Assembly: GCA_903840265.1 (NCBI GenBank)
Contig: CAIMFH010000035.1
Coordinates: 27,905-91,904 of the forward strand
From: an uncultured Schlesneria sp.
Lineage (GTDB): Bacteria > Planctomycetota > Planctomycetia > Planctomycetales > Planctomycetaceae
Length of the DNA: 64,000 nucleotides
Direction: 5' to 3'
Part shown: positions 38,097 through 46,289 of the stretch, one piece after another
Layout of the letters: each line of letters begins with the position of its first letter
Numbering within the stretch: position 1 is the first letter of the stretch
Notes under the pieces: model-generated
Told to the model about the DNA's origin: nothing
Seen by the model: only the letters and a program-made list of their open reading frames with translations
The model's database searches: none
Position numbers and translations under genes: made by a program

Positions 38097-38448
38097 GGGC
38101 GAGATACTTGTGAGGCAGGCTTCAACGGGCAGGCAGGCACGCCGATCGTGGCCAAAACTTCGGGTTATAGAAGATTGGCCGAACAAGGGGCTTCGTTACT
38201 ACAGATCGGCATCCATTTAATCGTACTCAGCGGAAAAGTCGGAAGCAATTGCCTGATGCGAGGGATACGCGGTCCATCCGTCAATTTGTGACGGTCGTAA
38301 GGAAGAGTTGAGCCGCGCGGAGTTCAGCGTGCGGACGGGCACGGGACGATGGGCCTTCAAATGGATAATGAAGTGGCGCCGCGTCTGTAGAATGCTGTAA
38401 ACTATTTTGACAAAGTCGCTTATGGCACAGAAGCCCACGATGCTTTGG
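38097..38448. other. Gene-free region upstream of the DUF1549/1553 operon
   Basis: About 350 bases hold the promoter region of the minus-strand operon and no convincing gene. Open frames at 38217-38492 and 38281-38505 (minus) lack a good start and do not read like proteins. TTGACA stands at 38408-38413 on the plus strand, but too far from the TATAAT at 38449 for a standard pair. Confidence 0.4.
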
Positions 38449-38454
38449 TATAAT
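38443..38454 (+). promoter_or_regulatory. Extended -10 promoter element TGGTATAAT
   Basis: TG at 38446-38447, one spacer base, and a perfect TATAAT at 38449-38454 form an extended -10 box. Transcription would start near 38460-38462, exactly where a GC-rich hairpin begins. No clear -35 hexamer is seen, which extended -10 promoters can do without. Confidence 0.4.
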
Positions 38455-38459
38455 GACGT

Positions 38460-38519
38460 GGAGGCGCGCCGGGAACGTAGCGCCTCCAGCAAGGCGAAGG
38501 GCCAAAAAGCCTGCTCGCC
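38460..38519 (+). ncRNA. Candidate structured RNA: two hairpins after an extended -10
   Basis: GGAGGCGC (38460-38467) pairs with GCGCCTCC (38480-38487). After a 5-base linker, GGCGA (38493-38497) pairs with TCGCC (38515-38519), with an inner GGC/GCC pairing around a CAAAAA loop. The first hairpin starts at the predicted transcription start. The 3' end is unknown. I recognise no RNA family. The alternative is that the hairpins terminate the convergent ketoacyl synthase transcript, reading on the minus strand. Confidence 0.25.
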
Positions 38520-38587
38520 CGTCAGATGGTTATCACGCCAGCTATTCGCGCAAGAGCCCTACCCTGTCGATGCAGAAGCATTCAGGC

Positions 38588-39862
38588 TCAGACCCGCGAA
38601 AACAGCAGCGAGATATTCTGACCGCCGAAACCGAAGCTGTTGGACAGCACGTGTCGAATGGGCAATTCACGCGGTTGGTTGGGGATGTAGTCGAGGTCGC
38701 ATTCGGGGTCGGGTGTTTCGTAGTTGATGGTCGGTGGGGCGACGCCATCGCGAAGGGCCAGCGTGGCGAAGACGGCTTCGATCCCGCCCCCTGCTGCCAC
38801 GAGGTGCCCTGTCATGCTTTTCGTGCTGCTGATGGGGAGGCGATCGGCTGCGGAGCCGAAGATCTTGTGGATGGCCAGGGTTTCGATCGAGTCATTCGCT
38901 TTCGTGCTGGTGCCGTGCGCATTCAGATAACTGATGTCGGCGGGATTCAGTTGAGCATCGTGAAGCGCCAATCGCATGGCCTCGGCGGCACCGCGACCTT
39001 CGGGATGGATGTCGGTCAACCGATAAGCGTCGGCCGTCGAACCGTAGCCAGCCAGTTCCGCGTAGATCGTCGCGCCGCGCTTTTTCGCGGATTCATACTC
39101 TTCGAGGACCAGCATCCCGGCCCCTTCTCCCAGCACAAAGCCGTTGCGATCCCGATCAAACGGCCGCGACGCCCGTTCTGGTTCGTCGTTGCGAGTCGAT
39201 AACGTGGTCAGCAGGCAGAAGCCGGTCACACCAAATGGATGAATCATGGAGCTTGAGCCACCTGTTAGCATGGCGTCGCAGGTTCCCTCCTGAATCACCT
39301 TGACTGATTCGCCAATCGCTTGGGCTGCGGCAGCGCAGGCAGTCAGAGTGTTGAGGTTGGGCCCGGCGAAACCAAATTCACCGGCCAGATGAGCCGGAAC
39401 CATGCTAGGTTCCTGCTCCATTTCGACGACGGCATCCAGTTCCTGTAGTCCGAGTTGCGTGAAGCGATCGAGCTGGCAGTCGCCGTCGTTGGAGGAGCGA
39501 GCGATTAGGCTCATGAAATGTCGGAAGTCCGATCCTCCTTCGCCTGCGCCGGTGTAGACGCCGACGCGAACAGGGTCGTATCCAGCGTGCTGTAACCCGG
39601 AGGACTGCACGGCCTGCCGTCCCGCCGCGAGGGCAAACAGAACGTTGCGGCCTGTTTTCGGATATTGCGCACAGAGCTCTGGAAAATCGCGTTCAAAGTT
39701 CTTCACTTCGGCGGCGATGCGCGAAGGAAACTGTGATGCATCGAAGAGAGACGTTCTGGCGACGCCAGACCGACCTTTCAGCAATGCTTCCCATGATGCC
39801 GCCACCGTGTTTCCGACCGGGCAAACACAACCCACGCCCGTGATCACGACTCGTCGAGACAT
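38588..39862 (-). CDS. Beta-ketoacyl-ACP synthase II type (FabF-like)
   Basis: The 424-residue enzyme condenses malonyl-ACP with an acyl chain. The Cys-His-His triad is visible: TACAAAAQAIGESVKV holds the nucleophile, LNAHGTSTKANDS the first His, and SSTKSMTGHLVAAGG the Lys and second His. The C-terminus has NSFGFGGQN. I chose ATG 39862 (MSRRVVITGVGCVCPVG), where the family starts. No acyl carrier protein or other fab gene is adjacent, and the gene follows a MarR regulator by about 65 bases. It may therefore serve a specialised lipid or polyketide rather than bulk fatty acid synthesis. Confidence 0.93.
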   Translation of the reverse strand: MSRRVVITGVGCVCPVGNTVAASWEALLKGRSGVARTSLFDASQFPSRIAAEVKNFERDFPELCAQYPKTGRNVLFALAAGRQAVQSSGLQHAGYDPVRVGVYTGAGEGGSDFRHFMSLIARSSNDGDCQLDRFTQLGLQELDAVVEMEQEPSMVPAHLAGEFGFAGPNLNTLTACAAAAQAIGESVKVIQEGTCDAMLTGGSSSMIHPFGVTGFCLLTTLSTRNDEPERASRPFDRDRNGFVLGEGAGMLVLEEYESAKKRGATIYAELAGYGSTADAYRLTDIHPEGRGAAEAMRLALHDAQLNPADISYLNAHGTSTKANDSIETLAIHKIFGSAADRLPISSTKSMTGHLVAAGGGIEAVFATLALRDGVAPPTINYETPDPECDLDYIPNQPRELPIRHVLSNSFGFGGQNISLLFSRV

Positions 39863-39926
39863 TGATAGACTCCTTGCAATTTCATTCTGCGGATCTGACA
39901 GACCAGAGCGAGCCAACTTTGGAAGC

Positions 39927-40439
39927 TCACCTTAGTCCATTGTTCGCGGCAGCGCGTGGGCTGACCGATTTTCGCTTACTCACTTCCGGATCGATAGCGC
40001 TTTCGACGTCACGACTGCACACTGATCGATCAACAACTCGAAACAACTCGTTCGAAAGAACATCACCCAACAGTTTTCGCGTTTCGGCCTGCGCTTCTTC
40101 CCAGGCTGGTCTTAACGAGCGAATGACCTGACGGCCCGCGTCCGTAATCTGCAATAGCCGAACGCGACCTGCTGCCGGTGCGACATTCACCCACTCGTGA
40201 GCCACCAGTCGCTCGAGGTCACGGCTGAGAGTCGACTTCTCCAGGCAGAGTTGCCGACAAATCTCTGACGCCCCAAGCGGTCCCTGTGTCGCGATGACCA
40301 CCAGGATATTGATCTGACTCGAGCGAATCCCGTGTGCCCGCAGCTTTCCATCATAGATGCCACTCACCAGCCGATTCAAAATTCGAATACGTCCGGCGAA
40401 ACAGTCTGCTGCTACGATGTCTTCAAACCGCCGCGTCAT
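39927..40439 (-). CDS. MarR-family transcriptional regulator
   Basis: The 170-residue protein has the MarR winged helix (GIRSSQINILVVIATQGPLG, then ASEICRQLCLEKSTLSRDLE and RLVAHEWVNVAPAAGRVRLL). Helical dimerisation segments lie at both ends. Such dimers usually repress their own gene and a neighbour and are released by a small ligand. ATG 40439 has GGGAG six bases upstream. A perfect dyad lies at 40457-40472, just upstream of the start. It precedes the ketoacyl synthase gene on the same strand, its likely target. Confidence 0.92.
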   Translation of the reverse strand: MTRRFEDIVAADCFAGRIRILNRLVSGIYDGKLRAHGIRSSQINILVVIATQGPLGASEICRQLCLEKSTLSRDLERLVAHEWVNVAPAAGRVRLLQITDAGRQVIRSLRPAWEEAQAETRKLLGDVLSNELFRVVDRSVCSRDVESAIDPEVSKRKSVSPRAAANNGLR

Positions 40440-40456
40440 GTGTACTCCCGATGCGT

Positions 40457-40472
40457 AGTTGTACATACAACT
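40457..40472. promoter_or_regulatory. Palindromic operator candidate for the MarR regulator
   Basis: AGTTGTA (40457-40463) and TACAACT (40466-40472) form a perfect 7-2-7 dyad about 18 bases upstream of the MarR start codon. MarR proteins bind palindromes of this size in their own promoters, so autoregulation of the marR-ketoacyl synthase unit is a fair inference. Confidence 0.6.
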
Positions 40473-40595
40473 GTGTTTGCGTGCAATACGGGATCATGCG
40501 CACGGTCATTTAGCATTGTGGTGATCCCGGCATCGCCGATTTCGGCTCGGCGTCCAATCCCCACAGAACGACGATACCAACCAGGAGGAGACCTG

Positions 40596-40646
40596 ATGCG
40601 AACGAGCGAACATCAGCACCGGGCGGTTTGGCTACATTCGAAATGA
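40596..40646 (+). CDS. Very short ORF with a strong ribosome site
   Basis: AGGAGGAG lies 5 bases before ATG 40596, the strongest Shine-Dalgarno seen in this part of the window. The frame encodes 16 residues (MRTSEHQHRAVWLHSK) and stops at 40644-40646, one base before the ATG of the next fragment. It may be a leader peptide translated with the following frame, or the start of a frameshifted gene. Confidence 0.3.
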   Translation: MRTSEHQHRAVWLHSK

Positions 40647-40647
40647 C

Positions 40648-40791
40648 ATGCAGAATTTTCTAACATGGCTTGGACAGTACAGGGCCTTGAAGGAAATCAC
40701 GCAGGCCGATGTTTCTGGCTACTATGCACATTTGATGGATCGATTGAAATGTTCTTGGATCATTCGGCCGTTGCCAAACGGCCCTACCTGA
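40648..40791 (+). pseudogene. Fragment resembling a tyrosine recombinase core-binding domain
   Basis: The 47-residue frame reads MQNFLTWLGQYRALKEITQA, then DVSGYYAHLMDR, before stopping. This resembles the SAM-like N-terminal domain of phage-type integrases (FxxWL...ALxEITxxDVxxYxxxL). No catalytic domain follows. With the short upstream ORF it looks like a decayed or truncated gene. An overlapping 81-residue frame at 40665-40910 is less protein-like. Confidence 0.35.
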
Positions 40792-40985
40792 CCAGCGGTA
40801 AACCGGTCCCAAAGTTTGATGAGGTGATGAAGTTTTTGGCGAACAGACGGGGTTCAGCACCAATGACAAGAACGCTGATCGTAGCGACGCAGACACGAAA
40901 CGGACGATAAGCAATTACAATTTCAATCGGTGCTGTAGTCGGCGGACCCGAATGCAGCTTCTTTCGAGGCCATCTTTCACGTTTG

Positions 40986-41357
40986 ATGACATACTGCATA
41001 AAGAACAGCAGCAACGGGAGTAAATCTGGAATTGTCAATGTCGTCTACCACCTTCCCGGTTCAATCATCAAGCCTGATTACGTTGGGGTTCGGACGAGTG
41101 AATTCTCCAAGAAAGAAAAGATGCTGGTCGTTCAGGTCGGCGTCGAAGAAGAGTGGATCGCATCGACCGACGCTCACATCGTTTTGCGATTCATTTACGA
41201 GACTACTTACGAGGCTCTTGGGCTGGCAACAACCGAATTCGGGCGACACGGAATCGACTATGGCTTGGCCACCGACCGACGGCTTCTTGATCAGTGGAAG
41301 TTGGGAGAGGGGTTCTACAGCTATCTGGATGATTGTTCCAAAGATGACCAACGGTGA
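40986..41357 (+). CDS. Small protein of unknown function
   Basis: The 123-residue protein has balanced soluble composition (HLPGSIIKPDYVGVRTSEFS, then KKEKMLVVQVGVEEEWIAST) and no signal peptide or membrane segment. I recognise no family. It lies in a patch of small genes between the MarR regulator and the zinc-ribbon gene, with base composition somewhat poorer in GC than its neighbours. Acquisition by transfer is possible but not shown. Confidence 0.6.
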   Translation: MTYCIKNSSNGSKSGIVNVVYHLPGSIIKPDYVGVRTSEFSKKEKMLVVQVGVEEEWIASTDAHIVLRFIYETTYEALGLATTEFGRHGIDYGLATDRRLLDQWKLGEGFYSYLDDCSKDDQR

Positions 41358-41426
41358 AAGTCCTCGACATGTTCTCCACAGCGCGGACCGCGGCACGATC
41401 ATTGTTTCCATTGAGGAAAACCTGAA

Positions 41427-41681
41427 ATGAATGCACCGCAAGAAGAATTGTTAGGCGAGAAATCGCCGCAACTCAAGGACTTGTCCATTGCGAAGGTATT
41501 ACCAAGCATTATTGGTACTACTATTGGATTTGGATGTGGACCGAGCGTTTGCAAGGCAATTGGCGAAGCGACGGGGTGGGGCACCTACTCAATAGCGACC
41601 AATTTCGTTTCAGCAATCATTTTGGGTGTCGTCGGCGGTTTCATTGGGTTGGTTATCTACTTCTTCGGAAAAAGAAGTTAA
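41427..41681 (+). CDS. Small membrane protein of unknown function
   Basis: The 84-residue protein has two hydrophobic stretches (about 23-40, IAKVLPSIIGTTIGFGCG, and 54-80, ATNFVSAIILGVVGGFIGLV). It has GAGGAAAA upstream of the ATG. It follows the 123-residue protein gene by 70 bases on the same strand. No family recognised. Confidence 0.6.
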   Translation: MNAPQEELLGEKSPQLKDLSIAKVLPSIIGTTIGFGCGPSVCKAIGEATGWGTYSIATNFVSAIILGVVGGFIGLVIYFFGKRS

Positions 41682-41785
41682 GGTCTGAAGAGATCGCTCT
41701 GTCAGCAGGCGAAATCGGTTTGAATTCAACCTCTGCATCGCGAACGAAGTAATTTCGACTGAAGGATTCGCGTTCCGAGCGTGAA

Positions 41786-43609
41786 TCAGGCCCCAGGTGC
41801 AGTTTGTTCGGCGGTGACTTCGGCAACTTCTGAGGGCGCGGGGGCGGCGGTTTCCTGCAACGCGTACATCGGGTTACTGCCGAATTTCTGTGTACACTTG
41901 GGGCATTTGGCTTTGGCGATCGCCTTGCCGTTCAGGCCACCGATCTTTTCTTTCTTGCGAGCCTCTTCGCTGACAATCAGCTTGCATCCAGAACAGCGCC
42001 AGCCGCTGATTTCCAACTTCAGATTGGTGTCCTTCTGATAGTACTCCAATTGCTGCAGCGAGCGGACCGGGGTTTCGTTGTAGTGGCACTTGAACGTTTC
42101 GTAGTGGTCGACCATCGGGATTTCGGTGTTGACGCCGAACGCTTCGATGCCGCAGACCGCTTGCAAGGCGAGTGAGAACGCGCGGAATTCCGAGAGGGCG
42201 AATGAGAGGTATTGCGTGTTTTTGTCGTCGGCCGCACGCGGCAATCGGACTGCGATGCGTCCCACTCCGAAGATGGGAATGTTCCCGAACAACGATTCGG
42301 TCCCCGGCGGAACCGGCTGCGCCAGCACCAACTGTGAGAACGCCTCTTTCGGCACGACACGTTTGGCGGCGGCGGCTAGACCATCAGGTGCTGCTGTGGG
42401 ATTGGCAAAGTAGTCCAGCATCGCCGTGCGGGCGGCTGGCTTCTTCTTCGCGGCGCCACCGAACAAACCGCCTGCTGCCACCAGGGTGACAATCAGGACT
42501 TCGTCAGCATTGAAGCCGAGGTCCACGGTCTGAAATTCGTTCAGCAAGCTGTCGGGCTTCAGCTTCAGTTTTTCAGGGACGACCGTGTGCAGATGCACGT
42601 CATTCAGCCAGCGTGAGTAGCGGCCGGTGACCCCGCCGACGGCGCTGCCACCGACAGTGGCGATCTCGACGTCGGTCTTCTTCTTCGGCTTGGGACTCGA
42701 TTTCTGCGGGACGATAAAGACGGATTCGCAGCGAGGGCATTTGCCGGTCTTGCCGCGGAATTTCTCGCGGACTCGAATACGATGTCCTTGAGGGCAAAAG
42801 ACGACGAAGCTTTCCTTCGAGCGGAACCCCTTGCGAAGTTTGGAGATTTCGGCTTCTTCGTCCGCCGCGATCTTCAGCAATTCTTCCTCGGGCGTCAGTA
42901 CGGGCTTGGCTTTGGTCTTGGCCGCGGGTTTCTTGGCTTCCAAGGAGATTGGAATTTCGGCGTCGGCTTCCGCAGGTTCATCTTGAGATGGCGAGGAGAG
43001 CAGAGGAATCGCTTCTGCTGGTTCCTCTGACAGGGTCGGCATTTCGCGCGGCGTCGGGTTGGAGGGTGCCAGCGAGTAACTCGGAGCGGGAATATCGAAA
43101 GGATCTCCTTCGGACCGCAAAGAAATCTCGTCGGAGAGATCGAACGAGGAATCGTCAGCCTCAGACATGCGAACGTCATCGGACAGTTCGAAGTCGTCTC
43201 CTTCATCTTCTTCGCGCCCCATGGGCAGGGACGACAAGAAGTTCTCCGGCGTCGACCAGGCTCGTCGCTTCATCGATTCTTGTTCGTTCGTCGACGACGC
43301 ATCCAGTTCCGGCAAATCAAATTTATCCGTCACGGTGTCTGTTACGGACTTGTTTCGATACGCCTTTTCGATGTCGGGGCGAGTGAACGACCCGCAATTC
43401 CAGCAGCGGACCAATCCTTTCCGGCAGGACTCGCCGCACGTCGGGCAAACGTCCATGTCGTCGTCGACGGCCTGATCCGTGGGCAATGAGCTTCGCTTCG
43501 TCGTCTCGGCGAGATCCGCGTTCAGCACATGTCCGCAGGCGTGACACTCGGCAGTGTCATCCAGCAGGAAAGTGCCGCACTCCGGACAGTTGATGATCTG
43601 AATGGCCAT
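41786..43609 (-). CDS. Multi-zinc-ribbon protein with acidic central region
   Basis: The 607-residue protein starts with two zinc ribbons (NCPECGTFLLDDTAECHACG and DVCPTCGESCRKGLVRCWNC). An acidic, Ser/Pro-rich low-complexity region follows (about 85-240), then a third ribbon of the planctomycete form CPQGHRIRV...CPRCESVFIVP near 275-300. An alpha/beta domain of about 250 residues leads to a fourth ribbon (CSGCKL...KCPKCTQKFG) near the C-terminus. There is no signal peptide. I see no enzymatic motif; scaffold or nucleic-acid binding is possible. Confidence 0.87.
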   Translation of the reverse strand: MAIQIINCPECGTFLLDDTAECHACGHVLNADLAETTKRSSLPTDQAVDDDMDVCPTCGESCRKGLVRCWNCGSFTRPDIEKAYRNKSVTDTVTDKFDLPELDASSTNEQESMKRRAWSTPENFLSSLPMGREEDEGDDFELSDDVRMSEADDSSFDLSDEISLRSEGDPFDIPAPSYSLAPSNPTPREMPTLSEEPAEAIPLLSSPSQDEPAEADAEIPISLEAKKPAAKTKAKPVLTPEEELLKIAADEEAEISKLRKGFRSKESFVVFCPQGHRIRVREKFRGKTGKCPRCESVFIVPQKSSPKPKKKTDVEIATVGGSAVGGVTGRYSRWLNDVHLHTVVPEKLKLKPDSLLNEFQTVDLGFNADEVLIVTLVAAGGLFGGAAKKKPAARTAMLDYFANPTAAPDGLAAAAKRVVPKEAFSQLVLAQPVPPGTESLFGNIPIFGVGRIAVRLPRAADDKNTQYLSFALSEFRAFSLALQAVCGIEAFGVNTEIPMVDHYETFKCHYNETPVRSLQQLEYYQKDTNLKLEISGWRCSGCKLIVSEEARKKEKIGGLNGKAIAKAKCPKCTQKFGSNPMYALQETAAPAPSEVAEVTAEQTAPGA

Positions 43610-44037
43610 GACGCGAGCAACCCCGAGAATTCAGATGCGGAGAAGAAATTAAGAAGACTGGGTCAATGGAAATGAAATAGACAAAATCAACCATTCGTAT
43701 CGACAGATGAGAGACGATATCACGCTGCAATTTAACACGGTCGGTATCCGAAATACACGCCGGAATCCTTTCGGAACCCATTGCGGAACCGGGCGGGCCA
43801 TCGGATTATGCGGCCTGTGAAGGTTATGCCAGCACATTCAGACGACGCTGACTGCGTCTGTCGGTAATCGATGAGATTGAAAATGCTGGTATTCCAAAAC
43901 TGAATTATTGCGAAGCGTGCCACGTGGTCGAGCCCCCTGAGGTTCGGTTTCTGGCCCCCATCCACGGCGGTCGATATGATGCCGCGCGATGAATTCGCTT
44001 GGCAAGTCCCGCACCCTGAGTCTGAAGGAGTTTCACG
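43610..44037. other. Divergent promoter region, gene-free
   Basis: About 430 bases lie between the divergent zinc-ribbon and DUF1080 genes. The stretch is relatively AT-rich near 43640-43720 and contains no recognisable gene or repeat. CTGAAGGAG before ATG 44038 is the DUF1080 ribosome site. Confidence 0.4.
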
Positions 44038-45354
44038 ATGATTCGATTTCAAATCTGTCTGGCTGCACTGATCGCAGTGGGGCTGGCCGGGATAGTCCAG
44101 GCTGCCGACAACGTCCCGCCAGAGGGGTTTGTCGCGCTGTTTACCGCGAAAGATCTGGCTGGCTGGCACGGCTACGACACGAAGGATCCGCGAAAATTTC
44201 AGGCCCTGACCGCCGAAGAACAGGAAGCCGAGCGCGTCAAAAGCCGGGAGGACATCCAGAAGCACTGGAGTATCGACGGAGCGGACCTGGTCAACGACGG
44301 GCACGGGCTGTACTTGACCACCGACAAGAACTACGGCGACTATGAACTGTGGATCGACTACAAGACCGTTCCGAAGGCAGATAGCGGTATCTATCTGAAG
44401 GGGACGCCTCAGGTTCAAATCTGGGACTTCACCGACCCAAGCAAATTCAGCCTGGGAGCTGACAAGGGTTCGGGCGGACTGTGGAATAACAGTCCCGGCA
44501 AGCCAGGAAAAGATCCGCTCGTCCTCGCGGATAAGCCGCTGGGCGAGTGGAACCGGTTCCACATCGTCCAGATTGGTGCCCGCACCACGATTCATCTGAA
44601 CGACAAACTGGTCGTCGACAACGCGATCCTGGAAAACTACTACGATCGCGCTCTGCCATTGATTCCCAAGGGTCCCATCCAGTTGCAGACGCACGGCGGC
44701 GAGATTCGCTGGAAGAATATCTTCCTGCGAGAAATCCCGATCGCCGAAGCGACCAAGATGCTGGAAAAGGATAAGGCTTCTGAAGGGACCACTTCGATCT
44801 TCAACGGCACCGATCTGACGGGCTGGGCCGGCGCTGTCGAAAACTACGAAGTCGCCGACGGGGCCATCCGTTGCAAGCCGGGCAAAGGGGGAGTGCTGCA
44901 TACGAAGGACGAATACAGCGATTTCTTCGTCGCCCTGGAATTCAAAGTTCCTCCTTCGGGCAATAACGGCCTGGCGATTCGCTATCCGGGCGAAGGGGAT
45001 ACCGCCTACGTCGGCATGTGCGAACTGCAGGTTCTGGACAACGACCACAAGAATTACGCCAACCTCGACAAGCGTCAGTATCACGGCTCGGCCTACGGAA
45101 TGGCCCCTGCCGCGCTGGGGTATCAACGACCGACAGGCGAATGGAACTATCAGGAAGTGACCGTCGTTGGCTCGACGATCAAGGTCGAACTGAACGGCAA
45201 CCTGATCCTGGATACCGACCTGAGCAAGATCACCGAGTACATGGCGAACTCGCCGCACCCCGGCAAAGATCGAGTCAAAGGCTACTTTGGATTCGCGGGG
45301 CATGGCGACGCGGTGTTGTTCCGCAATGTACGCATTAAGTCGCTGGCCAAGTAA
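44038..45354 (+). CDS. Exported protein with two DUF1080 (3-keto-disaccharide hydrolase) domains
   Basis: The 438-residue protein has a signal peptide (MIRFQICLAALIAVGLAGIV, cleavage near QAAD at 23). Two concanavalin-like DUF1080 domains follow. The first starts at FVALFTAKDLAGWHGYD (about 30-232) and the second at TTSIFNGTDLTGWAGAVENY (about 250-435). Each contains the domain phrase SGIYLKG or NGLAIRYPGEG and a strand ending in IRWKNIFLREI or VLFRNVRIKSL. The family includes 3-keto-glycoside hydrolases, so a role in extracytoplasmic sugar breakdown is likely. The gene is monocistronic. Confidence 0.95.
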   Translation: MIRFQICLAALIAVGLAGIVQAADNVPPEGFVALFTAKDLAGWHGYDTKDPRKFQALTAEEQEAERVKSREDIQKHWSIDGADLVNDGHGLYLTTDKNYGDYELWIDYKTVPKADSGIYLKGTPQVQIWDFTDPSKFSLGADKGSGGLWNNSPGKPGKDPLVLADKPLGEWNRFHIVQIGARTTIHLNDKLVVDNAILENYYDRALPLIPKGPIQLQTHGGEIRWKNIFLREIPIAEATKMLEKDKASEGTTSIFNGTDLTGWAGAVENYEVADGAIRCKPGKGGVLHTKDEYSDFFVALEFKVPPSGNNGLAIRYPGEGDTAYVGMCELQVLDNDHKNYANLDKRQYHGSAYGMAPAALGYQRPTGEWNYQEVTVVGSTIKVELNGNLILDTDLSKITEYMANSPHPGKDRVKGYFGFAGHGDAVLFRNVRIKSLAK

Positions 45355-45468
45355 ATCGTCAGTTCACAGCACCGTCGGTGCTGGTGTCATTCTCCCGACT
45401 CTCAGGTCCAAGGAGGTCATCACCCTTGGGCCTGATTTATTTTGAACCCTGCGAAAGGAACGTTTCGC

Positions 45469-45566
45469 TTAACCGCGTGGGCAACGCCCCGCGCGTAGAT
45501 TGGTGTAGGTCGATAGGTCTTCCCGCTAATCGAGAGCAACGCGCGGGTCGTTGCCCACGCGGTTAA
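45469..45566. repeat. Near-perfect 28-bp inverted repeat after the DUF1080 gene
   Basis: An 18-base arm at 45469-45486 (TTAACCGCGTGGGCAACG) is exactly complementary to 45549-45566. After one mismatch a further 9 bases pair (45488-45496 with 45539-45547). The spacer is 42 bases. It lies between convergent genes and could stop transcription from both sides. Confidence 0.75.
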
Positions 45567-45625
45567 ACGATCGAATGCCGCGCGACTGCGTGGCCGGTCT
45601 CATGTCCGTGCAATCCGCCGCCAGA

Positions 45626-45862
45626 TTACTCTGCAGTCGCGACGATCTGATTCACGCGAAAGCCGATCTGGCTGCCGCGACTGACCGCTTCGCCGGTGCC
45701 CAGCGCGCAGCCGTTCACCGTCAGTTCGGCGTCACTGCGGGGCTCATCAAAAGAGATGATCGCGCCGGGCTTGAGCTGGCAAAGATCTTTTAACTTGATT
45801 CGCTGCTTTCCGAGGCAGACGGAAGCCTGGATCGTCAGTTTCGTCAGGCGTGACGTTTCCAT
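45626..45862 (-). CDS. fliN: FliN/SpoA-domain protein (flagellar switch C-ring type)
   Basis: The 78-residue protein consists of little more than one SpoA domain: VCLGKQRIKLKDLCQLKPGA, then IISFDEPRSDAELTVNGCAL and GSQIGFRVNQIV. This matches the strand-swapped C-ring subunit FliN/FliM C-terminus (pattern LGxxxLxLxxLLxLxxGDVI...LxVNGxxxxxGEVV). FliN forms the cytoplasmic switch ring with FliM and FliG. It is shorter than usual FliN (about 100-140) and has no flagellar neighbours. Together with the FliG-like gene at 13.8 kb it is one of only two flagellar genes here. Confidence 0.8.
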   Translation of the reverse strand: METSRLTKLTIQASVCLGKQRIKLKDLCQLKPGAIISFDEPRSDAELTVNGCALGTGEAVSRGSQIGFRVNQIVATAE

Positions 45863-45923
45863 CGATGCCGTCTCGGTGTGGGCTGATACAGAGTAGGCCC
45901 GAACTGCGAACAGGTGGGCTTAC

Positions 45924-45940
45924 GGCACACGGAGTGTGCC
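45924..45940. terminator. GGCACAC / GTGTGCC hairpin
   Basis: GGCACAC (45924-45930) and GTGTGCC (45934-45940) form a 7-pair stem with a 3-base loop. It lies between the fliN-like gene and the small membrane gene upstream on the same strand, where it could end the latter transcript. It lacks a clear T-run on that strand. Confidence 0.4.
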
Positions 45941-45997
45941 TTCTACTCTAAGTCGGCGTGAGCACGAGCGAACTGCAGGAAACTGCCGATGTCGGCG

Positions 45998-46261
45998 TCA
46001 GTTCGTTGGTGACGGGGGCTCTTTGGGTTCTGATGACGCCGATTTTGCGCGTAGGGTCTCGTGTCGGTCGGCGGTCATTGCCGCCAGGCCCACGACCACG
46101 ATCACCACGACCTCGACAATCAACACGGTGGTTCCATGCTTGTTGAACCAGACATTGACCGGTGCGACGGGGTCGCTCAGCAGCAACGCGACGGTCGCCA
46201 GAATCGTGATGACGAACACCATCGAAGCGACGGCGGTCAGTTGAAATAAGATGCGAGACAT
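45998..46261 (-). CDS. Small two-helix membrane protein
   Basis: The 87-residue protein has two hydrophobic helices (about 6-29, LTAVASMVFVITILATVALL, and 44-64, TTVLIVEVVVIVVVGLAAM) and a charged, Pro-rich C-terminus. No family recognised. It lies 28 bases after the ogt gene on the same strand and may share its transcript. Confidence 0.7.
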   Translation of the reverse strand: MSRILFQLTAVASMVFVITILATVALLLSDPVAPVNVWFNKHGTTVLIVEVVVIVVVGLAAMTADRHETLRAKSASSEPKEPPSPTN

Positions 46262-46289
46262 TGCAGGACGACTTTCGAGGAGATCCAGT

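Noticed and set aside
38408..38454. Standard sigma-70 promoter from TTGACA and TATAAT
   Set aside because: The two boxes are about 35 bases apart; only the extended -10 reading is plausible.
38217..38505. Two overlapping minus-strand frames of 74-91 codons
   Set aside because: There is no ribosome site, and the composition is not protein-like; one runs across the candidate RNA hairpin.
40665..40910. 81-residue plus-strand frame overlapping the recombinase-like fragment
   Set aside because: It has no ribosome site, and the overlapping frame at 40648 reads more like protein. A comparable minus-strand frame covers the same bases.
43732..45303. Long minus-strand frame of 523 codons
   Set aside because: It is antisense to the DUF1080 protein, which has a signal peptide, ribosome site and clear domains. 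The minus frame has no recognisable protein features.
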